In this document: positions 6,586-12,296 of the stretch, piece by piece | Numbering within the stretch: the stretch's first letter is position 1 | How the letters are laid out: every line of letters starts with the position of its first letter | From: a virus | Length of the DNA stretch: 21,224 nt | Direction: 5' to 3' (one strand) | IMG/VR virus record: IMGVR_UViG_3300042402_001966 | Coordinates: 1 to 21,224 of that record | Notes under the pieces: generated by a model | Told to the model about the DNA's origin: nothing | The model's database searches: none | Seen by the model: the letters and a program-made list of their open reading frames with translations, nothing else | Translations under genes and position numbers: made by a program

Positions 6586-7701
6586 TTAATCAGCTCTAAA
6601 TGGAGTCCAGCGGTCTCTGGGCACTAGTTTTACGGAGTCCCGGCCTTTGACATAGCCTTCCCCACCGGGTTTTCCACCAGTGTTTGCAGTAATATCTCCT
6701 TCGGCAGCATCTAGCTCACGAATTACTTCGTCTTTGGCTTTCATCAGCTCAACTACTAGAGAAAACATGGCATCCATGGTTCCGGGATAGGTAGTGTTTA
6801 ATCCTGCAATTTTCTGCTGTTGTCCTGCACTGACCTTGCTTGTAGGCAACCATCCAAAGAATGCCTTAGAGTTTATGTTATCCAGTGCTTTAGCCTTGCT
6901 TTGATTATTGACAAATGTGTAGATAATATTCTGTAAGCCGCTGAGTCCTGGGATTGGACTCAGTAGTTTGTCTATGTTGGCAGCATGTTGATTGGCTAGT
7001 TTCTCAATGACTTTTAAGTTGTCTGCATTGACTGCGGGCTTAGAGTTGACATAGGTCTGCCCAAATACAGCCAGCTCTGGGTTGGCTGCAAATGTCTCAG
7101 GACTTTCAAACGGCTCACCACTCTTGTCACCAAAGTAACCATAGACCTGATGCGCTGCCACAGCAATTTTAGCCTTGGCTAATTTACGGCCGACTTCGCT
7201 GGATACCTTAACAGAGTATGTGGTTTGATTAGGTGTAAAAGATATTCTACCATCGGCGCCCTGATAAGGTTTGCCTGGATGAAACAGTATGTCACCATAA
7301 ACATAACCTTTGAAGTCTGCAGGAGTTGCCTTTTCAAATATGGGCCATAGTGCTGCCATATCACTGGCAAATTTATCTCGCCATTCTTCGCCTTTGCCGC
7401 GACTCAGAATAAACTGTTTGAGATCTTCTGGACTAGAACTTTTGCCTTCTTCACGTCCCCAGTTGTTTTTGCCAACCATACGGAAAGTGCCATCTTCGTC
7501 ACGCCCCCAGTATACTGTAGGATTACCGTCCCATTTAATAGCAACATCGCTGCTATCTTGACTTAGTCCTTTGAGAACTTCTACAGCACGACGAGCACCG
7601 TTGGGCTCTGTGAACACTAGATCTTCTAGGTGATTAAACTCCCTGCCCACTTTCTTCGGCGCTGGAGTTTCAGCTTCGGTTAGTATTTCCCAGAATCTCA
7701 T
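6586..7701 (-). CDS. ligase-like nucleotidyltransferase (KxDG) family protein
   Basis: 371 aa from the ATG at 7699-7701, which overlaps the preceding stop (ATGA); an upstream in-frame ATG would add 10 residues inside the previous gene and is less likely. Motifs of the covalent nucleotidyltransferase (ATP-dependent DNA/RNA ligase, capping enzyme) superfamily are visible. AIKWDGNPTVYWG (54-66) has the K56-x-D-G of motif I. KGYVYGDILF (131-140) resembles motif III. GEGYVKG (347-353) resembles motif IV. SVKLVPRD (356-363) resembles motif V. The 200-residue stretch between III and IV is longer than in classical ligases. It resembles phage proteins filed under DUF6267, though I cannot confirm this. 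The N-terminus MRFWEILTEA contains an LTE|A site like T4 capsid-targeting peptides. It is third in an operon with a pol-beta-type nucleotidyltransferase. Confidence 0.72.
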   Translation of the reverse strand: MRFWEILTEAETPAPKKVGREFNHLEDLVFTEPNGARRAVEVLKGLSQDSSDVAIKWDGNPTVYWGRDEDGTFRMVGKNNWGREEGKSSSPEDLKQFILSRGKGEEWRDKFASDMAALWPIFEKATPADFKGYVYGDILFHPGKPYQGADGRISFTPNQTTYSVKVSSEVGRKLAKAKIAVAAHQVYGYFGDKSGEPFESPETFAANPELAVFGQTYVNSKPAVNADNLKVIEKLANQHAANIDKLLSPIPGLSGLQNIIYTFVNNQSKAKALDNINSKAFFGWLPTSKVSAGQQQKIAGLNTTYPGTMDAMFSLVVELMKAKDEVIRELDAAEGDITANTGGKPGGEGYVKGRDSVKLVPRDRWTPFRAD

Positions 7702-8513
7702 TTTACTATTTCTATGAGCTGGCGCATCCAACCTATACTTCCTGGTTGGTAGCTTTCTATTTGATTGGCCTTGGGCAACTCTATGCCCTGCTTGCCTAGT
7801 GTTTCTCTAGCCCCTGCAACTAATTCTTCATAGTTGGGCAGTTTTTTAATGTAGTTAAGGATGGCATCTACTGAACGGATGTCTTTGATGGTAGCAGTCT
7901 GTCCCAACAATTCTTTGGCGATTTGATTCCAATCATTGCCGTTAGGCAGCAGTTCATCTGTTTGTGGATTTAATATCCCGTGCTTGGGACTATACTTCAT
8001 GTTCTTGGCTCTGGCTATAGAACTCAATAGAATGTGACGATGTTCGCCACGATACTCTCCGCCACCGCTGATCATTGATCCTTGTTGAAACTTGGGGTTA
8101 GCGGAGAACATAAAGTCTGCTTGCACAAACCCGTTGGCTGGATCACCTTTGATAGGCACCTTCCAATGCACATTGTCACCGCTTAGTTTGATGTTCTCTT
8201 TGCCAAACTGTGATATCAACTTATCAGCAAAGGTTCTTTTATCTACTTCGTTAGCGTCCACGCTGAGGTCTAGATCGCCGGAACTGTTGCGCTCAAAGGT
8301 GCCATCTGGATCTTCTTTGCGTCCAGTGGTGCCTAACCATTTTACTGGCTTTTTATCGTCTAGATCTTTTTCTTTGGTAAAGTCTAGCCCTGTGATCTGT
8401 TCGATGTAGTCTACTGTGCTTTCTACATCTGCAGTGGCAATGCGCTGTGTCAGAGGTTGCTTGTCTGCACCTTTGAATACATTTCCACCTTCAAATAATT
8501 TACTCTGATTCAT
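7698..8513 (-). CDS. pol-beta-superfamily nucleotidyltransferase
   Basis: 271 aa. The catalytic signature is NSSGDLDLSVD (76-86), with Asp80 and Asp82 in the same setting as the SSGDxD motif of DNA polymerase beta. A third acidic residue is likely in FVQADFMFS (129-137, Asp133). The rest has no polymerase finger or thumb domain that I can see, so terminal NMP transfer to RNA, protein or a small molecule is more likely than templated synthesis. The start MNQSKLFEGG includes LFE|G, compatible with prohead-protease processing. The gene starts 14 nt before the end of the 92-aa gene and overlaps the ligase-like gene by 4 nt, so the two nucleotidyltransferases are made together from one late mRNA. 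Confidence 0.75.
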   Translation of the reverse strand: MNQSKLFEGGNVFKGADKQPLTQRIATADVESTVDYIEQITGLDFTKEKDLDDKKPVKWLGTTGRKEDPDGTFERNSSGDLDLSVDANEVDKRTFADKLISQFGKENIKLSGDNVHWKVPIKGDPANGFVQADFMFSANPKFQQGSMISGGGEYRGEHRHILLSSIARAKNMKYSPKHGILNPQTDELLPNGNDWNQIAKELLGQTATIKDIRSVDAILNYIKKLPNYEELVAGARETLGKQGIELPKANQIESYQPGSIGWMRQLIEIVK

Positions 8514-8778
8514 TTAACTGTCTCTTGGTTCTTTTGGATTCGGCGATCTTACGTATGCCGCGGGTGAATTTGGCGGGATCCTGTCCACGTATGGCGTTTA
8601 ACAATCTACGCTCTAGCTCATCTGCTTGTTCTGCTGTGTAGTGTTTTTTCAACGTTTCTAGCAGATTAATAGCTGAATTGATGATGTTAGTGGCACGGCT
8701 TTCAAACAGTTCGTCCTTGTTACGGATTTCTGCTAATTCATTTAATTCCTGCAGGATTGATCTTGTTTTTAGTTTCAT
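8500..8778 (-). CDS. conserved small helical phage protein
   Basis: 92 aa, mostly helical and charged (KDELFESRATNIINSAINLL ... RRLLNAIRGQDPAKFTRGIR). I recognise the ESRxxxIIxSAINLxE and NxIxGQDPxKFxRGxxK pattern as a conserved T4-like phage family of unknown function. The N-terminus contains ILQE, a possible capsid-targeting cleavage site. AAAGG precedes the ATG at 8776-8778. It is the first gene of the nucleotidyltransferase operon and has both a late-type motif (8796-8803) and a sigma70-type promoter (8823-8851) upstream, so the operon could be used in two phases. Confidence 0.75.
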   Translation of the reverse strand: MKLKTRSILQELNELAEIRNKDELFESRATNIINSAINLLETLKKHYTAEQADELERRLLNAIRGQDPAKFTRGIRKIAESKRTKRQLNESE

Positions 8779-8795
8779 ATGCCTTTCCCAGTCAA

Positions 8796-8803
8796 GTATT
8801 TAC
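8796..8803 (-). promoter_or_regulatory. late-type promoter variant GTAAATAC
   Basis: GGGTAAATACTT on the minus strand, 17 nt before the ATG of the 92-aa gene. The same GGTAAATACT variant occurs on the plus strand at 8870-8877. Confidence 0.5.
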
Positions 8804-8822
8804 CCTCTGTGTATCATTTGAT

Positions 8823-8851
8823 ATTATACACTGTTTGTTCTATTTAATCAA
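8823..8851 (-). promoter_or_regulatory. sigma70-type promoter TTGATT-N17-TATAAT
   Basis: Minus strand: -35 TTGATT (8846-8851), 17-bp spacer, -10 TATAAT (8823-8828), about 45 nt before the 92-aa gene. The geometry is the same as for the other sigma70-type promoters in the window. Confidence 0.6.
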
Positions 8852-8860
8852 GTTGTAACA

Positions 8861-8884
8861 CTACTCATGGTAAATACTGAGTAG
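8861..8884 (+). promoter_or_regulatory. late-type motif framed by a perfect 7-bp palindrome
   Basis: CTACTCA (8861-8867), then GTAAATAC (8870-8877), then TGAGTAG (8878-8884). The arms are perfectly complementary. The element lies about 40 nt upstream of the 58-aa gene and looks like a promoter under a dimeric regulator, or an RNA hairpin. A second imperfect hairpin (GTAG-G-AAC / GTT-CTAC, about 8881-8899) and a repeated ACTGAGT follow. Confidence 0.45.
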
Positions 8885-8921
8885 GAACACTGAGTTCTAC
8901 ACACACTTACAGAGGAAAAGT

Positions 8922-9098
8922 ATGAAGACTATATCAAACAAGATGTTAGCCATCTTGGAACGTTTATCCGAAATGTTTCCAGGATCTAGCTATCAAACAC
9001 GCTTAGATGCATATCTAAGCACCAAAGGCATTACCGATGCCGCACAGTTGGAAATCTATCTCCGACAATTCAACTCCCAAAAGGAAAGTTATCTATGA
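8922..9098 (+). CDS. 58-aa mini-protein, DUF3563-like
   Basis: MKTISNKMLAILERLSEMFP... to ...QFNSQKESYL, preceded by GAGGAAAAG 2-10 nt before the ATG, a good Shine-Dalgarno. The second half (YQTRLDAYLSTKGITDAAQL, then EIYLRQF) resembles the SLDxYLxxxxxxxxADVExxxRxY pattern of DUF3563, a family of about 50-aa proteobacterial proteins of unknown function. The stop overlaps the next start (ATGA), so it forms a two-gene cassette with the 39-aa protein. It lies immediately after the palindromic promoter at 8861-8884. The resemblance points to capture from, or mimicry of, a proteobacterial host gene; this has not been verified. Confidence 0.6.
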   Translation: MKTISNKMLAILERLSEMFPGSSYQTRLDAYLSTKGITDAAQLEIYLRQFNSQKESYL

Positions 9099-9214
9099 AA
9101 ACAATTTTAAACTCAATCTGGTCATTTTTAGAAGCATTTGGACAAGCACGATATGCTGCAAGTCTTGCACGTCAGGGGCGCACTGAAGAAGCCAAAGCCG
9201 TATACGGAGCTTGA
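9095..9214 (+). CDS. 39-aa mini-protein coupled to the DUF3563-like gene
   Basis: Reads MKTILNSIWSFLEAFGQARY and ends ...QGRTEEAKAVYGA. AAAAGGAAAG lies just upstream of the ATG. The helix with Trp/Phe and the AxxLARQGRxEEAK segment resemble short proteobacterial proteins often predicted near small regulators (RSP_7527-type), but the call rests on pattern memory only. It is coupled by ATGA overlap to the 58-aa gene. Its last codons form the late-type motif GATAAATA that probably drives the next gene. Function unknown; possibly a membrane-surface or protein-binding amphipathic helix. Confidence 0.55.
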   Translation: MKTILNSIWSFLEAFGQARYAASLARQGRTEEAKAVYGA

Positions 9215-9225
9215 TAAATATTGGC
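9213..9225 (+). promoter_or_regulatory. late-type promoter placed for a leaderless mRNA
   Basis: GATAAATA (9213-9220) ends 6 nt before the ATG at 9226. In T4 late promoters transcription starts about 6 nt after this element, so +1 would be the A of the ATG. There is no usable Shine-Dalgarno for that ATG. Confidence 0.5.
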
Positions 9226-9801
9226 ATGAACTTGGTGTATATACACGGTGCCAATGCCACCAGCGAAAGTTTCAATTATATCAAGAGTAAACTGGGTACG
9301 GGGCTAGACATCAATTACGATAGTCGCAATGGGTTTGAAAATAACCTAAAAGACATGCAGTCAACATTGCAGAACTATCAGAACCTAGTGTTTGTTGCAC
9401 ATAGTTTAGGCGGTATATACGCATTACATCTAGCTAATGCTATACCCGATAGTGTTAAGGGTGCTGTTACATTGAGCACTCCGTATGGTGGTGCAGAAGT
9501 AGCGGATTATGCTCAATACTTTTTGCCATTTAGCAGACTAATGCGTGATATTGGTCCTAGCAGTTGGGTAATGAAGCAGGCTAGTAAGATTAAGATACAG
9601 CATCCTTGGACTAATATAGTAACCGTTAAAGGACAAAGTCCGTTTATGCATGAGCCCAATGACGGGGTAGTTACTATTGCCAGTCAAAAGCATCATGCAG
9701 ATATGGAGTTAGTAGAAGTAGATTATAACCACTATGAGGTTGTGCTCAGTGACGTAGTGGTTAAACTTATTAAAGAACGAACAAACAAGTTCAAAAAATA
9801 A
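9226..9801 (+). CDS. alpha/beta hydrolase (lipase/esterase-like)
   Basis: 191 aa from the ATG at 9226; an in-frame TTG at 9211 would add five residues but lies inside the 39-aa gene with no spacing for a ribosome site. Fold signatures: NLVYIHGAN (2-10, oxyanion HG), VAHSLGGIYALHLA (57-70, nucleophile Ser60 in the elbow), VTLSTPYGG (81-89), PNDGVVT (144-150, acid Asp146) and YNHYEVV (167-173, His169). All triad residues are therefore present. The TPYGG and SLGGxxA pattern fits the lipase/PGAP1-like branch that acts on acyl esters. No signal peptide is seen, so it would act in the cytoplasm or after lysis. The substrate is unknown. Confidence 0.8.
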   Translation: MNLVYIHGANATSESFNYIKSKLGTGLDINYDSRNGFENNLKDMQSTLQNYQNLVFVAHSLGGIYALHLANAIPDSVKGAVTLSTPYGGAEVADYAQYFLPFSRLMRDIGPSSWVMKQASKIKIQHPWTNIVTVKGQSPFMHEPNDGVVTIASQKHHADMELVEVDYNHYEVVLSDVVVKLIKERTNKFKK

Positions 9802-9802
9802 G

Positions 9803-9831
9803 TTGCTTTTCTATCACAGAGCATATATAAT
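9803..9831 (+). promoter_or_regulatory. sigma70-type promoter TTGCTT-N17-TATAAT
   Basis: -35 at 9803-9808, -10 at 9826-9831, 17-bp spacer, giving a leader of about 54 nt to the ATG at 9892. Confidence 0.65.
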
Positions 9832-9891
9832 AAGTTAACAGCGAAAAGGAAGTAGTTGTTAATACACAGACATTACACACAGGAGATTATT

Positions 9892-10164
9892 ATGTCAAAC
9901 GCATTTGAAACACCAAAACTACCAGAAGTTAAATTCAACAAGAACGGATATGAAATCCGCACAGACATCTTGGGCATGGCAAAAAGTCTAGTAAGCGAGG
10001 ACTTCCATGTCAAATTTCAAGGATGGGAAATGACTGCTACTCGTGATGAGAAGACTGGTCAAATCGTTAGTAAAGTTGATATGCCAGAATATCCAGGTTT
10101 AGATAAAGTACTAGAAACCGCCGAAAAGATGTATTCATTTGTTAACAGCGGCGTGAAGAAATAA
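9892..10164 (+). CDS. conserved small phage protein
   Basis: 90 aa, starting MSNAFETPKLPEVKFNKNGY. The ATG at 9892 is chosen because AGGAG lies 7 nt upstream; an ATG 36 nt earlier has no such site. The sequence NGYEIRTDILGMAKSLV ... YPGLDKVLETAEKMYSFVN is one I associate with a conserved small protein in T4-like phages of aquatic bacteria; function unknown. It is soluble, mixed alpha/beta, with no signal peptide. It has its own sigma70-type promoter and an intrinsic terminator, so it is probably a strongly expressed single-gene early or middle unit. Confidence 0.75.
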   Translation: MSNAFETPKLPEVKFNKNGYEIRTDILGMAKSLVSEDFHVKFQGWEMTATRDEKTGQIVSKVDMPEYPGLDKVLETAEKMYSFVNSGVKK

Positions 10165-10200
10165 TATTACGCTCATAGAGCATTACATAGCGGTAAAAGA

Positions 10201-10228
10201 AAAGCAGCCTCCGGGCTGCTTTTTCTTT
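10201..10228. terminator. bidirectional intrinsic terminator
   Basis: Stem AAAGCAGCC - TCCG - GGCTGCTTT with T-rich sequence on the right and A-rich sequence on the left. It ends the plus-strand 90-aa gene and the minus-strand desaturase, which converge here. Confidence 0.85.
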
Positions 10229-10934
10229 ATGCGTTTCTAAGTTTTGCTAAGCCTGCATAGCTAAACAATTTAAACCACATCCATCCAATATCGAATTCAA
10301 ACCAACGACGGCTCAATTTAGGATTAGCAGGATCCAAGTGATGATTGTTGTGCAGTTCTTCCCCGCCAATTAATATGCCCCAAGGCATTACGTTATGACT
10401 GTGGTCTTTGGTTTCACCATTGCGATATCCCCACCAGTGGCCTACACCATTGATAAAGCCAGCGGCCCAGAATGGAATCCATATCATCTGAACACCCCAC
10501 ACTACAAATCCCCATGGCCCAAATAACAAGAGATCTATGATCAACATTAAGAGAATGCCAAGGCGATGGTGGGGTGTATATAGTTTGCGTTCGATCCAGT
10601 CTTTGGGAGTGCCGGCTCCGTATTTTATAACCATATGGGCATCACTGCCTGCGCGGTTATAAAATTTAACTCCGCCAAAGACCAATTGCCAAATACCGAA
10701 TATGTGAGGGCTGTGTGGATCGCCTTCTACATCAGTATTCTGATGATGCTTACGGTGAATAGCTACCCATTGCTTGGTAGTCATACCTGTGGTAAGCCAT
10801 AGCCAAAAGCGCATAAAGTGGCTCAATGCTGGGTGGAATTCAATGCCTCTATGTGCTTGGTTTCTATGTAGGTATAGGGTAACGCATACTATTGTAATAT
10901 GCGTCATTATTAGTGTTGCGATTATCATGTCCAT
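10227..10934 (-). CDS. membrane fatty-acid desaturase (acyl-CoA / acyl-lipid delta-9 type)
   Basis: 235 aa. All three histidine boxes that hold the di-iron centre are present: HRNQAH (23-28), HRKHH (60-64) and ELHNNHH (193-199), plus the conserved GHWWGYRN (165-172). Hydrophobic segments lie at 3-22, about 41-50, 125-139 and 143-163, as expected for a four-helix membrane desaturase. It would put a double bond into acyl chains using O2 and reduced electron carrier. At 235 residues it is shorter than most bacterial enzymes but similar to phage-borne copies, and appears complete. No Shine-Dalgarno precedes the first ATG. The AAGTAAATT just upstream is a weak late-type match whose predicted start would fall at the second ATG (residue 3). 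Its 5' end is divergent from the HAD gene. Confidence 0.88.
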   Translation of the reverse strand: MDMIIATLIMTHITIVCVTLYLHRNQAHRGIEFHPALSHFMRFWLWLTTGMTTKQWVAIHRKHHQNTDVEGDPHSPHIFGIWQLVFGGVKFYNRAGSDAHMVIKYGAGTPKDWIERKLYTPHHRLGILLMLIIDLLLFGPWGFVVWGVQMIWIPFWAAGFINGVGHWWGYRNGETKDHSHNVMPWGILIGGEELHNNHHLDPANPKLSRRWFEFDIGWMWFKLFSYAGLAKLRNA

Positions 10935-10949
10935 AATTTACTTATCCCG

Positions 10950-10978
10950 TTGACAATCATACAAAACTGTGTTATAAT
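10950..10978 (+). promoter_or_regulatory. perfect consensus sigma70 promoter TTGACA-N17-TATAAT
   Basis: -35 at 10950-10955, -10 at 10973-10978. The ATG of the HAD gene begins at 10984, 6 nt after the -10, so transcription would start at or next to the start codon and the mRNA would be leaderless. Confidence 0.8.
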
Positions 10979-10983
10979 GCAGT

Positions 10984-11568
10984 ATGAAAAATAAACTTAT
11001 ACTTACAGACGCAGACGGAGTTCTACTAGATTGGGAATGGGCATTCTCAGTTTGGATGCAAGAACGCGGTTACACACTGACAGCAGATAACAAGAAAAGC
11101 TATTATCTGCATCATCACTACAACGAGCTAGAAGAAAAGGACTCTAAGAAAGTTGTAAAGACTTTTAATGAGTCAGCTGCTATTGGATTTCTTCCAGCAT
11201 TGCGTGATTCAGCTCATTATGTTAAAAGGCTGCACGAAGAACACGGCTACGAATTCCGTGTAATTACTAGCTTGAGTCTAGATAAGAACGCACAGAAACT
11301 GCGTGAAATGAATCTACGCAAGTTATTTGGCAATGCTATTGAATCAGTTATCTGTTTAGATACAGGTGCAGATAAAGATCTTGCATTGGCTCCGTACAAA
11401 GACAGCGGCATGTATTGGATCGAAGACAAACCGCAGAACGCAGATGTCGGACATGCATTAGGTTTGAAATCTATTCTAGTCGAACACGGTCACAACATGC
11501 ATCATGCTTGCGACTATCCAGTGGTCAAAGACTGGAAAGAGATCTACAGTATTATTGTAGACCATTAA
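10984..11568 (+). CDS. HAD-superfamily phosphatase, possible 5'(3')-deoxyribonucleotidase
   Basis: 194 aa. Motif I is LTDADGVLLDW (7-17) with Asp9 as nucleophile and Asp11 as acid/base. Motif II is the Ser/Thr of VITSLS (about 93-98). Motif IV is YWIEDKPQNAD (about 143-153) with the acidic pair Glu-Asp. This arrangement and size fit the small phage HAD hydrolases related to 5'(3')-deoxyribonucleotidases, which may act on nucleotide monophosphates; the substrate is a guess. The promoter is perfect sigma70 but there is no room for a ribosome site, so a leaderless transcript is expected. The last 17 bp overlap, tail to tail, the amidotransferase-like gene on the other strand. Confidence 0.8.
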   Translation: MKNKLILTDADGVLLDWEWAFSVWMQERGYTLTADNKKSYYLHHHYNELEEKDSKKVVKTFNESAAIGFLPALRDSAHYVKRLHEEHGYEFRVITSLSLDKNAQKLREMNLRKLFGNAIESVICLDTGADKDLALAPYKDSGMYWIEDKPQNADVGHALGLKSILVEHGHNMHHACDYPVVKDWKEIYSIIVDH

Positions 11569-12175
11569 CAAAGTCTAGTAATAGATTGTGATGGATACCT
11601 CGATGCCAATGCGGCTCGAGGTATTGTTTATTATACCACCATTGTTCACTTTCTAAATGACATCCGATTAGTCCGATATTCTTGTGTATAATCGCCATAG
11701 AATCATTGTTGCTATAGGTAGCCACAACGTCCACATTATCACCAACAAATGCACAGCCGTCATAGAAGTACATCCTTTCGTTATTGCCTTTCCATTGCAC
11801 AGACATGGCCTTGGGATGTGGCCTACGGGTGCAGGTATTAGGTCTTCGAATATATTGTTCTACACTGATATTGGGTAGAAGGTTGAAATAGTATTCTCCT
11901 GCCCAATATGCTCCCATGCAGATACCTAGATACTTTCCGCCACGGTTAACAAAGGTCCTTACTGCATCACGATTCCACCTTAGCAGTCTATCAAATCTAT
12001 CAGCATCACCAAAGCCTCCAGGGAAGCATACGCAGTCAACATCATCAAAGAATGATGATTCAACTTCGTCTGTGGAAAATAATTTGAAACTGTGCTGGGG
12101 AGAAAGTGCTTTGATTATTCCGTTTGCGGAATCTACTGCACACACTGGCTGATGTATGAATAACGCAATCTTCAT
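11552..12175 (-). CDS. class I glutamine-amidotransferase-like protein (BPL_N-like)
   Basis: 207 aa. VCFPGGFGDADRF (49-61) is followed by FVNRGGKYLGICMGAYWAGE (75-94), with Cys86 in the GxCxG nucleophile elbow. GLIGCHLESEQWW (168-180) supplies the His173 and Glu175 expected for a triad. The VNRGGKYLGICMGAYWAG run is typical of the BPL_N (biotin-protein-ligase N-terminal) group of GATase1 proteins rather than of anabolic amidotransferases. It stands alone here without a synthetase partner, so glutaminase, amidase or peptidase-like activity are all possible. No Shine-Dalgarno; a TATATT element ends 8 nt before the ATG. A compact structured segment lies directly upstream (12201-12296). Confidence 0.72.
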   Translation of the reverse strand: MKIALFIHQPVCAVDSANGIIKALSPQHSFKLFSTDEVESSFFDDVDCVCFPGGFGDADRFDRLLRWNRDAVRTFVNRGGKYLGICMGAYWAGEYYFNLLPNISVEQYIRRPNTCTRRPHPKAMSVQWKGNNERMYFYDGCAFVGDNVDVVATYSNNDSMAIIHKNIGLIGCHLESEQWWYNKQYLEPHWHRGIHHNLLLDFVNGLQ

Positions 12176-12200
12176 CTTAGAGAATATAAGTGCTCACTTT

Positions 12201-12296
12201 AGAAGACCATTCCCGGGCACGACTCCGATAATCCTCTGCCCAGCAGCCGGGCAACCCTGAAGTAACGCTAACGTTCCTAAGGTAGGGTGTTCTTCT
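12201..12296. ncRNA. candidate structured RNA with 23S-rRNA-like segment
   Basis: Read on the plus strand, AGAAGA (12201-12206) can pair with TCTTCT (12291-12296) to close the whole segment. Inside, GGGCA (12215-12219) can pair with TGCCC (12237-12241), or TGCCC with the second GGGCA (12249-12253), which are mutually exclusive. ACCCT (12254-12258) pairs with AGGGT (12284-12288) around a small AACG/CGTT hairpin (12264-12275). Bases 12262-12287 match 22 of 26 positions of the 23S rRNA helix 69 / I-CeuI target sequence as I remember it. No match to a known riboswitch was recognised. Strand and reality are uncertain. Confidence 0.35.

Noticed and set aside
7702-7731. Ten-residue N-terminal extension of the ligase-like protein
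   Set aside because: It lies inside the upstream gene; the ATG at 7701 makes the usual 4-nt overlap and begins with a capsid-targeting-like peptide.
8779-8921. tRNA or CRISPR in the divergent region
   Set aside because: No cloverleaf, T-arm sequence or repeated spacers were found; the region is explained by promoters and hairpins.
9093-9275. 60-aa minus-strand frame
   Set aside because: It lies antisense to the 39-aa mini-gene and the hydrolase start, has no ribosome site and no recognisable pattern.
12262-12287. A true 23S rRNA gene or rRNA fragment
   Set aside because: Only about 26 nt agree and the flanks do not match rRNA; kept as a curious similarity inside a candidate structured RNA.
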